From Thioalkalivibrio sp. ALE31 (lineage in GTDB: Bacteria > Pseudomonadota > Gammaproteobacteria > Ectothiorhodospirales > Ectothiorhodospiraceae): DNA of 64,000 nucleotides. Both the position numbers and the translations under genes were made by a program. Numbering within the stretch: position 1 is the stretch's first letter; every line of letters begins with the position of its first letter. Shown here one piece after another: positions 16,604-25,412 of this stretch. Location: positions 62,001 through 126,000 of the forward strand of contig NZ_KB905024.1 of NCBI RefSeq assembly GCF_000377405.1, in the 5' to 3' direction. The notes below the pieces were generated by a model. That model was given only the letters and a program-made list of their open reading frames with translations. It was not told the DNA's origin and searched no databases.

Positions 16604-18499
16604 TCAGGCCGCCGAGCGCGCCAGAAAGCCCTCGAACATCAGCAGCGACCACAGTGCCGGGCTGTGGTCGCGGGCGCCGCTGACGTGCTGGTTCACGAGG
16701 GTCTTGAGGAAATCCATGTCGAAGATGCCGGAGTCGGCGATGCGCGGGCCGAGGACCTGGGCCTGCATGCGTTCGCGCAACGGGCCGCGGAACCATTCCG
16801 CCACCGGGACGGAGAACCCCTTCTTGCGGCGATACAGGATCTCCTCCGGCAGGTAGGGCTCCATGGCCTTCTTGAACACGAACTTGCCCTCGGGGCCGCG
16901 CAGCTTGAGTTCCGGCGGCAGCCCCGAGATCCACTCGACCAGCTGGTGGTCGAGAATGGGGACCCGCACCTCCAGTGCATGCGCCATGCTGGCACGGTCG
17001 ACCTTGGTCAGGATATCCCCCGGCAGGTACGTCTTCATGTCCAGGTACTGCACCAGGGACAGGGGGTGCTCCGTGGGCGCGCGTTCCGCGTGCCGGCGCA
17101 GGACCTCCACTGCGCCGTAGCCCTGCAGCGAGCGCCGGAATGCCGGGGAAAACAGGTGCGCGCGCAGGTCGTCGCGCAGGATGGAGACACCCTGGAAATA
17201 GCCTTCGACCGAATCCCTGGCCAGCGCCTGAAAGGTCGCCTTCGCGCGCAGCGGGCGCGGCGCCCAGTCCGCCTTGGGATAGAGGTGCGCGAGCGTGCCG
17301 AACAGCGGGCGCCGCAGCCCCAGCGGCAACGGTGCGCGCAGACGCTCCTCGGCGAGATGGTGGCGATAGCGGCGGTAGCCCGCCAGGTTCTCGTCGCCGC
17401 CATCCCCCGACAGGGCCACCACCACCTGCCGGCGCGCCTGCTCGCAGACGCGGTAGGTCGGCAGCGCGGAGCTGTCGGCAAACGGTTCGTCGTACAGCCC
17501 GCTCAGCCGGTCCAGCAGCGCGAAGTCATCGGGATCGACCTCCTGCGTGTGGTGATCGGTGTGGTAGCGCTCGGCCACCATCTGGGCGTAGCGGGACTCG
17601 TCGTAGGCCGGATCGGCAAAGCCGATGGAACTGGTGCGCACCGGGTCGTCGGACAGCCCCGCCATCATCGCGACCACCGCACTGGAGTCGACCCCGCCGG
17701 AGAGAAACGCACCCAGCGGGACGTCCGCCACCATGCGGATGTCCACCGCCTCGCGCAGGCGGGCGGTGAGTTCCTCGGCGGCCGTATCCAGGTGCGTGAC
17801 GCCGTTATCCGCGAACGGCACGTCCCAGTATTCGCGCGGTTCGTTCAGGTTGCCCTGCCCGCGATGCACGGTCAGCGTGTGGCCGGGCGGCAGCTTGTGC
17901 ACGCCGCGGAAGATGCTGCGCGGCTCCGGCACGTAACCGAAGGCGAAGTAGTCCTCCACCGCGTGCGGGTCCATGCGCCGGGGCAGCCCCGGATGCGCCA
18001 TCAGCGCCTTGAGCTCCGAACCGAAGATTAGCTGCCCGTCGGCCAGCGCGCTGTAATACAGCGGCTTGATCCCGAGACGATCGCGGGCCAGGAACAGGGT
18101 ATCCCGGTTGCGGTCCCAGACGGCGAAGGCAAACATGCCGCGAAAGCGCTGCACACAGGACTCGCCCCACTCCTCCCAGGCATGCACGATCACCTCGGTA
18201 TCGCAGTGCGAGCGGAAGCGATGGCCCGCCTGCTGCAGCTCGGCGGTCAACTCGGGGAAGTTGTAGATCTCGCCGTTGTAGGTCACGACGACGGTCTCGT
18301 CCTCGTTGAACAGTGGCTGCTGCCCGCTCGCAAGATCGATGATCGACAGGCGCCGATGCGCCAGCCCCACACCCGGCTCCAGATGCACACCCCCCTCGTC
18401 CGGACCCCGGTGAAACTGGGTCTCGTTCATCGCCTCCAGCAGGGACCGATTGACCGGCCGCCGGTCGCGCAGATCGAAGATGCCGGTAATGCCGCACAT
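16604..18499 (-). CDS. XrtA-associated asparagine synthase-type amidotransferase (TIGR03108)
   Basis: A 631-residue glutamine-dependent amidotransferase. The start MCGITGIFDL puts the catalytic Cys at position 2. The glutaminase domain has the full FHRGPD and YNGEIYNFPEL motifs. The synthetase domain has the PP-loop AFLSGGVDSSA (~265), SGDGGDE (~370) and RRKKGFSVPVAEW (~570). Family members occur in exosortase A loci and probably amidate a uronic-acid or similar sugar on the EPS (inference). An AGGA motif precedes the chosen ATG. The gene contrasts directly with the glutaminase-degenerate relative at 8663-10486. Confidence 0.93.
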   Translation of the reverse strand: MCGITGIFDLRDRRPVNRSLLEAMNETQFHRGPDEGGVHLEPGVGLAHRRLSIIDLASGQQPLFNEDETVVVTYNGEIYNFPELTAELQQAGHRFRSHCDTEVIVHAWEEWGESCVQRFRGMFAFAVWDRNRDTLFLARDRLGIKPLYYSALADGQLIFGSELKALMAHPGLPRRMDPHAVEDYFAFGYVPEPRSIFRGVHKLPPGHTLTVHRGQGNLNEPREYWDVPFADNGVTHLDTAAEELTARLREAVDIRMVADVPLGAFLSGGVDSSAVVAMMAGLSDDPVRTSSIGFADPAYDESRYAQMVAERYHTDHHTQEVDPDDFALLDRLSGLYDEPFADSSALPTYRVCEQARRQVVVALSGDGGDENLAGYRRYRHHLAEERLRAPLPLGLRRPLFGTLAHLYPKADWAPRPLRAKATFQALARDSVEGYFQGVSILRDDLRAHLFSPAFRRSLQGYGAVEVLRRHAERAPTEHPLSLVQYLDMKTYLPGDILTKVDRASMAHALEVRVPILDHQLVEWISGLPPELKLRGPEGKFVFKKAMEPYLPEEILYRRKKGFSVPVAEWFRGPLRERMQAQVLGPRIADSGIFDMDFLKTLVNQHVSGARDHSPALWSLLMFEGFLARSAA

Positions 18500-18701
18500 G
18501 TAGGGATCCTGATTGCTTCCTTGCCTGGGCGTCGGTCGCATTCGGGCGATCCACGGCCAGGTCGACACTGGGCGGTGCCGCCGGGCGGACACCGGTTCGG
18601 GCCGGGCCCTCGCACCATCACGGAAAATCCAGAATAAACGACAACCCCGCCACCGAGCGCCCGCGATTCGCGCCGTGGGGCGGCTGGCGTTAGCGCCACA
18701 A

Positions 18702-19877
18702 CTAACGCCGGGCCAGCACCCGGTCGTAGACCGCCATGTAGCCCGTGACCATCGCCTCCATGCTGAACGCCGCCTCGGCCCGGGCGCGGGCGGCCTGTCC
18801 CTCGCGTGCGGTCCGCGCGGGATCGGCGGGATAGGCCATCAGCGCGCGGGCCATCGCGTCGGGATCCCCCGCCGGCACCAGTGCCCCGGTCACCCCGGGC
18901 TGTACCAGATCGGGGTTGCCCCCGACATCCGTCGCGACCACCGGCAGGCCGGTCGCCATCGCCTCGAGGATGGTGTTGCAGATGCCCTCGGCCAGCGACG
19001 GCAACACGAACAGGTCCAGCGCCCGCAGGCAGTCGGCGACGTCTTCCCGGGCGCCGGGGAGCCAGGCCTGGTCCGCGACCCCGGCCTGCTCCAGGAACTG
19101 AACGACCTCGGCACGCAAAGGCCCATCCCCGATCATCACCAGGCGCAGGCGCGGAAAGGCCTCCGGCAGGAGCTCGCGCAGCGCGACAAAGGCCCGCGCC
19201 AGATCCTGCGGCGCCTTGACCGCCTGCATCCGCATAACCGAACCGATCACGAACGTGCCGGGGTCCCGAAATGCCTGCGGCAACGGGGACACAAAGCCCT
19301 CGCGCGGCGGCGCGAAGCGGCCGGTATCCACACCATTGAAGATGTGCGACAGGCGTGCCGCCGGCACCGCGATGGCCTCCCGCAGATAGCCCTTCTGGTG
19401 CTGCGACAGGGCGATGTAATGCCCCACCAGTGGCCGCACCAGGCGGCGCAGGCGGCGGTTGCGGTCACGTGTGCCGTCGAGGTCCCCGACATCCCAGCCG
19501 TGCTCGCCGTGCACCCGCGCCCGCACCCCGGCGAGCGCGGCGGTCACCTGCGCCTCCAGCGTGCCGAAGTTGCGGGTATGCACGATGTCCGGTTGCAGGC
19601 GGCGCAGCAGCCGCCACAGGCGGAGGTGCACCCGCGGATCCTTGCCTTCGCGCTTGTGCAGGGCGTGCAGGCTGACATCATCCCGCTGGAGGCGTCGGCG
19701 AAAGTCGGTGTAGTCCGTCATGCAGATGATCGCGTGGCGGAAGCGATCGGCCGGCATGTGATTGATCAGGTTGACCAGCCCGTTCTCCATCCCGCCGATA
19801 TCCAGGCGATGGATGATGTGCGCCACACAGGGGCGCTGATCACCCTCCCGGGCCACGGGTACGGAGGCGCCCGTCAC
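18702..19877 (-). CDS. XrtA-associated sugar transferase, TIGR03088 type
   Basis: A 391-residue GT4 enzyme. The N-terminal HIIHRLDIGGMENGLVNLIN is the family hallmark, and HTRNFGTLEAQ (~100) is shared by the subfamily. The donor domain has GSVMRMQAVKAPQDL (~215) and PSLAEGICNTILEAMATGLPV (in part) near 305. Its ATG overlaps the XrtA stop by four bases, which links its translation to XrtA. About 200 bp separate its stop from the downstream amidotransferase. That gap contains the inverted pair GGCGTTAG/CTAACGCC at the stop codon and no T-tract. Confidence 0.92.
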   Translation of the reverse strand: MTGASVPVAREGDQRPCVAHIIHRLDIGGMENGLVNLINHMPADRFRHAIICMTDYTDFRRRLQRDDVSLHALHKREGKDPRVHLRLWRLLRRLQPDIVHTRNFGTLEAQVTAALAGVRARVHGEHGWDVGDLDGTRDRNRRLRRLVRPLVGHYIALSQHQKGYLREAIAVPAARLSHIFNGVDTGRFAPPREGFVSPLPQAFRDPGTFVIGSVMRMQAVKAPQDLARAFVALRELLPEAFPRLRLVMIGDGPLRAEVVQFLEQAGVADQAWLPGAREDVADCLRALDLFVLPSLAEGICNTILEAMATGLPVVATDVGGNPDLVQPGVTGALVPAGDPDAMARALMAYPADPARTAREGQAARARAEAAFSMEAMVTGYMAVYDRVLARR

Positions 19878-21433
19878 TGCCGCGCGACGTGGTCGAGCTG
19901 TTCGAGCAGCTCGGGCAGGGCATCCGCGGCGTAGGTCCGCAATGCCGCCTCCGCCGCATCGGTGCCGTTGTCGAACTCGAGCGGCGCATACAGCACCACC
20001 AGCGCGGCATCGTCCCGACCACCGAATAACCGGTTCAGCGCCTCCCGCGCCTTGACCTCATGCGGCCGGGTAGTCAGGCGGCCATCCACCCAGTACCAGC
20101 GCCACACCAGGAACCGCTGCCCGGGGCCGTTCAGCAGGAAGCGTTCCGGGTTGGGGTATCCCTCCAGCGTGGCCCGGCCGCGACGCGACTGCGACCATTC
20201 CAGCGCCCGATCGCGCCCGGCCAGGGTATTGCTCCAGCCCACCATGTTCCCGTGCCGGTACTGCTCGCGGTAGAACAGCACATGCATACCCACCGGCTCG
20301 CCGCCGTCGGCGGCCGTCACCAGGCCGCCGCGACCGTCGCGGGCGCCACGATACCCCGGCTCCCAGGCGGCATCCTGTTCCTCCAGGACCTGCCAGCCTG
20401 CTGGTGCCAGCGGGCCCGTACCCAGGCCCGCCACGGGGCCGAGATCACGCTGGTTCATCCACTCGGCATACAGCGGCGCCGCACTGGCCAGGACGACCGT
20501 CAGCACCGCGGCGGCAACGAACGAACCCGCCTGCGCGGAGCGCCCGGGTTGCGCGGGAGGCACCGTCGGGGTCGGCAACGGCTCCATGTCCTCGCGCCAC
20601 AACGCACCGATCGCGAACATCAGCGCGATGACCACGCCGAAGAAGATCCAGCCATAGATCAGGTGATCCACCCCGGCCGCATGCTCCATGTCGCTCAGGT
20701 GGCCGATCATCACGATCATGTAGGCGCGCAGGCCGTTGGCAACGATCGGGACCACGATCGACACGCCGACAAACACGATCCGCCGCCAGGGACTGCGGTA
20801 CATGAGATAGGCATACAGCGTGCCCAGCGCGACCGACGCGATCAGGTAGCGCACGCCACTGCAGGCCTCGATCACCGACCAGCGGCCGGTGGGCAGATCG
20901 AAATACAGCCCGTCGCGATAGACCGGGATCCCGGTCAGCTGCACGGCGGTCACCGTGAAATCCGCGGTCAGATCCATCATCGGCGGCACCAGGAACTCGC
21001 CGAACGGGACCGCGAACAGCAGATACGCCAGGGGGAACTGCAGGCGCCAGGTGATCGCGTTGCCCAGCACCAGCCAGAACAGCGCGGGGATCATCAGCAC
21101 GGCCGCGAACTGGCGCACCGACACCACATCCACCAACTCCCCCGCCACCCAGACGAGGGACAGCCCCACCAGGGGCAACAGCGCCCACCAGGATGGCCGC
21201 GGCTCCAGCGCAAGCACCTCCTGACGCTTGAGAAACAGCAGGAACAGGACGATGGGGACGATCAGGAAGCCGTGCGCAAAGGTGTCCGAGCGGTTCCAGA
21301 TCGCAACGATGGAGGCGAATGTCGGGTAGAACATCCACCCCAGCACGACCAGGCCCAGCACCAGGACCGGCGCGGCAAACCACCAGGAGGAACCGCGGGC
21401 GCGTGTTCGGGCATTCAGCGCGTCAGCGACCAT
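19874..21433 (-). CDS. xrtA: Exosortase A fused to EpsI domain
   Basis: A 519-residue inner-membrane transpeptidase-like protease that cuts the PEP-CTERM sorting signal. Eight or so membrane helices span residues ~18-285. The three catalytic residues are visible: Cys191 in EACSGVRYL, Arg236 in ANGLRAYMIV and His257 in VDHLIYGW. Residues ~300-519 form the EpsI/DUF3485 periplasmic domain often fused to XrtA. The start MVADALNA overlaps the end of the upstream sugar transferase gene by 11 bp. Its only visible substrate in the window is the PEP-CTERM protein at 39517-40485. Confidence 0.95.
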   Translation of the reverse strand: MVADALNARTRARGSSWWFAAPVLVLGLVVLGWMFYPTFASIVAIWNRSDTFAHGFLIVPIVLFLLFLKRQEVLALEPRPSWWALLPLVGLSLVWVAGELVDVVSVRQFAAVLMIPALFWLVLGNAITWRLQFPLAYLLFAVPFGEFLVPPMMDLTADFTVTAVQLTGIPVYRDGLYFDLPTGRWSVIEACSGVRYLIASVALGTLYAYLMYRSPWRRIVFVGVSIVVPIVANGLRAYMIVMIGHLSDMEHAAGVDHLIYGWIFFGVVIALMFAIGALWREDMEPLPTPTVPPAQPGRSAQAGSFVAAAVLTVVLASAAPLYAEWMNQRDLGPVAGLGTGPLAPAGWQVLEEQDAAWEPGYRGARDGRGGLVTAADGGEPVGMHVLFYREQYRHGNMVGWSNTLAGRDRALEWSQSRRGRATLEGYPNPERFLLNGPGQRFLVWRWYWVDGRLTTRPHEVKAREALNRLFGGRDDAALVVLYAPLEFDNGTDAAEAALRTYAADALPELLEQLDHVARQ

Positions 21434-22673
21434 GTGCGGCCTCCTCGATCGACACCGTACCGGGCACACGGCCCGGGCGACGCCGCAGGATCTCGCCCAG
21501 GTGCGCGAGATTGCGCGCCCAGTCGTAGTCCGCCAGTACGCGGGCGCGGGCCGCCTGCCCCAGCGCCGGGTCCGGGGCGCGCAGGTACCCGGAGACCGCC
21601 TCCAGGAACGCGCGCGGCTCGGCGTCCGCCGCGACGACCTCGTGCCCGGGGGTCGCGGTCAGCCCCTCCAGGGCCTGCGGGCTGGCCACGACCGGACGCC
21701 CCAGCGCCATCGCCTCCAGGACCTTGTTCTGCACGCCACGGGCGATGCGCAGCGGCGCGACCGCGAGCGTGGCGTGCGCGATCCAGGGACGCACATCGTC
21801 CACGAATCCGGTGACCGTCACGCCGGGCCGGCCCGCCAGGGCCGCCACCTCGGGCGCCGGCCGGCTGCCGACGATGCAGAACTCCACACCCGGGTGTTCC
21901 GCGCGCAAGCCGGGCAGGACGTGATCGGCGAACCACACCACCGCATCGACGTTGGGCCAGTAATCCATCGCGCCCGAAAACACGATGGTGCGGACGCCGG
22001 CGGCATAGGGGTTGGAACCCGCCACCGCCTCGGGTGCGAAGAAGGCGGCATCGACGCCATTGTTCAGCGCATGCACCCGGTCCGCCGCCTCCGGGGCGCG
22101 CTGGCGGAAGCTGTCTGCTTCGGCCGGCGACACGAACAGACTGGCATCGCTGGCCTGCGCGACCTGGCGCTCGTAGTCCAGCAGCCGGCGGCCCTCGCGC
22201 CGATACACCGCGCTCATGGGCCAGCGCCGCGTCGGGGCGTACTGCGTCCACTTGTCGGAATCGACGTCCACGAAGTCGACCACCCGGGTTCGCCCGCCCC
22301 CTTCCGGCAGGTACTGGGCCATCGCCGAGGAAAAGGCCACGGCACAGGCGACCGGCTGGCGGATCAGCGTGGTCCTAACCCAACGTGCCAGTTCGCGGTC
22401 GCGATACCACGGCACCGTCAGCGGCTCGCCGCTCAGGAAGCCGGTCAGCGCGCGCAACTGGGCCCGCCGGCGCGGCAGCGGACGCGCACAGACCGTCGTG
22501 CAAATGCGCTTGAGCTCGGGCAGATACGCCGCATCCGCCGGGTCATCGATGAACGTACCCAGGTGCACACGATAGTGCTGCGCCAGATAGCGCAGGATGT
22601 GGTGCGAACGAATCTTGTCGCCCTTGTTCGGCGGCCACGGAATCCGATGCACCAGATAAAGAAGATCATCCAT
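21423..22673 (-). CDS. XrtA-associated sugar transferase, TIGR03087 type
   Basis: A 416-residue GT4 enzyme. It begins DDLLYLVHRIPWPPNKGDKIR, the hallmark of the PEP-CTERM/EpsH1-associated stp1 family. FVDVDSDKWTQYA (~135) and the donor segment FSGAMDYWPNVDAVVWF (~235) are also family features. It is first in the coupled series stp1-xrtA-stp2. Upstream lies repeat DNA and the GxxExxY gene, so its promoter must be within the 50-bp gap or farther upstream; I see no clear one. Confidence 0.92.
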   Translation of the reverse strand: MDDLLYLVHRIPWPPNKGDKIRSHHILRYLAQHYRVHLGTFIDDPADAAYLPELKRICTTVCARPLPRRRAQLRALTGFLSGEPLTVPWYRDRELARWVRTTLIRQPVACAVAFSSAMAQYLPEGGGRTRVVDFVDVDSDKWTQYAPTRRWPMSAVYRREGRRLLDYERQVAQASDASLFVSPAEADSFRQRAPEAADRVHALNNGVDAAFFAPEAVAGSNPYAAGVRTIVFSGAMDYWPNVDAVVWFADHVLPGLRAEHPGVEFCIVGSRPAPEVAALAGRPGVTVTGFVDDVRPWIAHATLAVAPLRIARGVQNKVLEAMALGRPVVASPQALEGLTATPGHEVVAADAEPRAFLEAVSGYLRAPDPALGQAARARVLADYDWARNLAHLGEILRRRPGRVPGTVSIEEAAHGR

Positions 22674-22681
22674 AGGGCGTA

Positions 22682-22714
22682 TTCACCACGAAGGTCACGA
22701 AGGCACGAAGAAGG
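22682..22714. repeat. Left terminal-repeat relative of MITE-like element A
   Basis: The sequence TTCACCACGAAGGTCACG and what follows match the 31-bp end of element A with two changes (GGT for GCG). It lies between the stp1 start and the stop of the GxxExxY gene. Together with the degenerate inverse end at 23125-23144 it brackets that gene. Confidence 0.65.
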
Positions 22715-22723
22715 GCCTTCACT

Positions 22724-23095
22724 TCAAAGGACTAGTCGTTTGAGACCGTCTTTCAGGCGCACATTGTTGAAGTTGATCAACAGCGCTTGCGGAACATTCG
22801 CGAGCTTCATGTATGTGAGGGTTTGGGCCTCGTGAATCCTTTGCAGGGCGTCCACACTTTTCAGCTCCAGCATCAGTCTGTCCTCGACCAGGATGTCGAT
22901 ACGGTAGCCACAATCCAGCTCCCGCCCTTTGTACGTGACCGGGATCGGAACCTGGGACACGCAGTACAGGCCGGATTCCAGCATTTCGTGCACCAGGCAT
23001 TTCTCGTAAACCGACTCCAAGAGCCCCGGCCCAAGCTCGCGATGTACCTCGATCGCCAATCCAATGGCCTTCTTCGATAGCGGGTCGAATTCCAT
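22724..23095 (-). CDS. GxxExxY protein (PD-(D/E)xK nuclease-like)
   Basis: A 123-residue small protein with the name-giving motif GLLESVYE (~25). Behind it is a predicted PD-(D/E)xK core: the Asp in YRIDILVEDRL (~68) and the E-x-K in LMLELKSVDAL (~76). It ends with YMKLANVPQALLINFN, also diagnostic. The family (TIGR04256, PDDEXK_3) has no settled function. The gene interrupts the otherwise continuous XrtA locus between stp1 and FemAB. It is bracketed by sequences related to the ends of MITE-like element A and looks intact. Confidence 0.9.
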   Translation of the reverse strand: MEFDPLSKKAIGLAIEVHRELGPGLLESVYEKCLVHEMLESGLYCVSQVPIPVTYKGRELDCGYRIDILVEDRLMLELKSVDALQRIHEAQTLTYMKLANVPQALLINFNNVRLKDGLKRLVL

Positions 23096-23124
23096 TTCTC
23101 CCCCATAATCACTTTCTGGTTCCC

Positions 23125-23389
23125 CTTCGTGCCTTCGCGGTCAACCCGCTCTTGCAGTCGCCGCTCTCCGTGTGCCCCATGGCCCCGGTGGCAAGCCCTG
23201 CTCTGCATTTGAACTTGCCTTGGCATTCCTTCGTGTCTTCGTGTTCTTCGTGGTAAATCCGCCCTTGACCCCGCTCTTGCAATCACCCCCCTCTCCGTGT
23301 ACCCCGTGGCAAGGCCTGCTCTGCATTTGAACTTGCCCTGGCATGCCTTCGTGTCTTCGTGTTCTTCGTGGTGAATCCGCCCTTGACCT
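23125..23389. repeat. Tandem CTTCGTG-type repeat array upstream of GxxExxY
   Basis: A degenerate copy of the element A right end (CTTCGTGCCTTCGCGGTCAA, 23125-23144) is followed by two tandem units of about 118-125 bp. Each runs from CCGCTCTTGCA to CCGCCCTTGACC and contains CTTCGTGTCTTCGTGTTCTT. The rest of the 339-bp gap to the FemAB gene (23390-23434) shows nothing. It is not a CRISPR array, because the units are adjoining and imperfect. Confidence 0.75.
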
Positions 23390-23434
23390 TGACCTGCTCG
23401 GTGTTGGCTGTGGCCTCGGTGGCGGGAAGGCCCT

Positions 23435-24508
23435 TCAACCGAGGGAGCGGGAGAGTTTGGGGCCGAGCCAGTTGGCGACGGGCAGGGGCAGGCGCTGCCA
23501 GGCCTTGATGAAATAGCGGTACTTGGGGTTGAGCGGGTTTACGTCGGGCATCTCGCGCGCTCGCACCAGGTGATACTCGTAGTACAGCGGCTGCGGCTCG
23601 AAGCCCCAGTTCTTCTTGAAACTGAACGAGCCGGTATCGCGCTTGCTGCGACCGAAGTCGTAGATGCGGTAACCGTCCTCGCAGGCGTGGCGCATCAGCT
23701 CCCAGTAGAGAAAGTCATAGCCCGCGACCTGGCGCGCCTCGGGCGTACCTGCGCCGTAGTACGGCAGCACCTCTTCGCGGAAGAAAAAGGTCACGACGCT
23801 GGCGACCGGATCACCGTCGTGCAGCGCCGTGAGCACCCGGCATTCGTCGCCGAACACGTCGAGCAGAGTCTCGAAGTAGCGACGACTGAAGACCGGCGTC
23901 CCCATGCGGCGCACATTGGCCGCGAAAATCGGGTAGAAGCGCTCGATATCGGACTCGAATTCACTGGTCAGCCCGGCCTTGATCCCCTTGCGCACCATGC
24001 GGCGCTGCTTGCGGGGGATCGCATTCATGTTGGCCTCGACCTCCGGCTCCATGACCTTGCGGAAGGTGAAATAGAGATCGTCCTTGGTTGGCCAGTCCGG
24101 GTGCTGCGGTTCCAGGTGACGGTATTCGAGATAATCCACCCCTAGCTCTTCGGCAAGCGCCCGGGCACGCCGATCCAGGGCCTCGAAGGCCGTGGGCGTC
24201 TGCGCGGCAATGCCGCCGTAAACGCCGAACGGGATCGAGGCCAGGGCATCGCCAAACAGGCGCGAGCGCACCCGCACCAGCGGCAGCACGCCCTGGATAA
24301 CCCCGTTCTGTTCCGCGTAGAAAAACCAGACGGGATGCCCGAAGGCGCGCTGCATGACCGTTGCCCAGCCGGCGCGGTGGAAGAACGTGGCCTGCGGGCA
24401 GCCATCGACGAAGGCATCCCAGCGCCCATGCCCGGTCGCGTCGAGTGTGCACACTTGCATGGGCAGCGTAGCCGCCATCCGTTCCTGGTCTTCAGGCGAC
24501 TGATACAC
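23435..24508 (-). CDS. FemAB-related protein, PEP-CTERM system-associated (TIGR03019)
   Basis: A 357-residue protein of the FemAB/GNAT-like superfamily. Segments WATVMQRAFGHPVWFFYAE (~50) and PRKQRRMVRKGIKAGL (~165) are recognisable, as is YDFGRSKRDTGSFSFKKNWGF (shown in part, ~300). FemAB proteins move aminoacyl groups from tRNA; in XrtA loci the acceptor is unknown and may be the exported glycan. The first ATG is used, but MAATLPMQ at residue 11 could be the start. It overlaps the deacetylase gene by 17 bp. Confidence 0.9.
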   Translation of the reverse strand: MYQSPEDQERMAATLPMQVCTLDATGHGRWDAFVDGCPQATFFHRAGWATVMQRAFGHPVWFFYAEQNGVIQGVLPLVRVRSRLFGDALASIPFGVYGGIAAQTPTAFEALDRRARALAEELGVDYLEYRHLEPQHPDWPTKDDLYFTFRKVMEPEVEANMNAIPRKQRRMVRKGIKAGLTSEFESDIERFYPIFAANVRRMGTPVFSRRYFETLLDVFGDECRVLTALHDGDPVASVVTFFFREEVLPYYGAGTPEARQVAGYDFLYWELMRHACEDGYRIYDFGRSKRDTGSFSFKKNWGFEPQPLYYEYHLVRAREMPDVNPLNPKYRYFIKAWQRLPLPVANWLGPKLSRSLG

Positions 24509-25397
24509 GGGCGCCCTCCGAGGACGTCAGGGCGGGGGCCTGCAAATCGAGGGGGACAGCGAATACGCGATCCATTCGATCCCAGGTGAAGTCCTGCAGC
24601 AGGCGATCCAGACGCGCCTCCATACGGTGCAGATTCACGTAGTGCCGGAAACGCGTCTTGGCGGTAATGCCGGGAATACGCGGCTGGCCGGGGTCGATCT
24701 CCCAGGGGTGGAAATAGAACACCGCGGGCATCGCATCCACCTGCTCGATCCGACGCAGGGCGCGCCGCGAGATGGCGTAGGGCAGGAGACGAAAGTAACC
24801 GCCGCCGGCCGCCGGCAGATTTCGGCCGCCCATGCGCAGGGTGGCGGGCGGCAGTTCCAGGATACCGCCTTCCAACGGGCGATGGGGCTCGCGCGGGGCG
24901 TCCGGCATGCCGTAGTGGTCGTGGCGAACCGGATAAATGCTCGAGCTGTAGTCATGCCCTGTCTCGTCCAGAATTCTGAGCGCCCACAGGTTGCCCTCCC
25001 CAATGGAAAAGCTCGGCGCGCGATAGCCCCGGATGGGGGAACCGGAAAGATCCTCCAGTATCCCGCGCGCGCGGGTAACGTCAGCGCGGAAGGCTTCGGG
25101 ACTGAGGTCGGTTACCCGCTGGTGGCCATAGCCATGGCTGGCGAGTTCGTGCCCGGCCTCGACGATACGCCGGATGGCCTGAGGGTAACGTTCGGCAATC
25201 CAGCCCAGGGTAAAGAAGGTGGCGTGCGCCCCACGGCGCTCGAACAGGTCGAGGATGCGATCGAGGTTCCGCTCAATACGGCACTCACGACAATCCCAGG
25301 AGTCGCGCGGGATCTGCGGCGCCAGCGCGGAGACCTGGAAGTAGTCTTCGACATCGACGGTCAGAGCATTGGGCCGATGGGCGTTTTTCGGCTGCAT
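24492..25397 (-). CDS. XrtA-associated polysaccharide deacetylase (TIGR03006)
   Basis: A 301-residue NodB-type carbohydrate esterase 4. The metal and catalytic motifs are TVDVEDYFQVSAL (~14), HELASHGYGHQRV (~85) and RGYRAPSFSIG (~125), with WEIDPGQPR (~230) towards the end. It has no obvious signal peptide, so it may act in the cytoplasm or as part of a complex. It removes acetyl groups from N-acetyl sugars. It is separated by 15 bp from the secretion ATPase and overlaps FemAB. Confidence 0.92.
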   Translation of the reverse strand: MQPKNAHRPNALTVDVEDYFQVSALAPQIPRDSWDCRECRIERNLDRILDLFERRGAHATFFTLGWIAERYPQAIRRIVEAGHELASHGYGHQRVTDLSPEAFRADVTRARGILEDLSGSPIRGYRAPSFSIGEGNLWALRILDETGHDYSSSIYPVRHDHYGMPDAPREPHRPLEGGILELPPATLRMGGRNLPAAGGGYFRLLPYAISRRALRRIEQVDAMPAVFYFHPWEIDPGQPRIPGITAKTRFRHYVNLHRMEARLDRLLQDFTWDRMDRVFAVPLDLQAPALTSSEGARVSVA

Positions 25398-25412
25398 GAC
25401 GAGGCTCCGCCC

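Noticed and set aside
23125-23389. Possible CRISPR array
   Set aside because: Only two long imperfect units with no unique spacers, and no cas genes.
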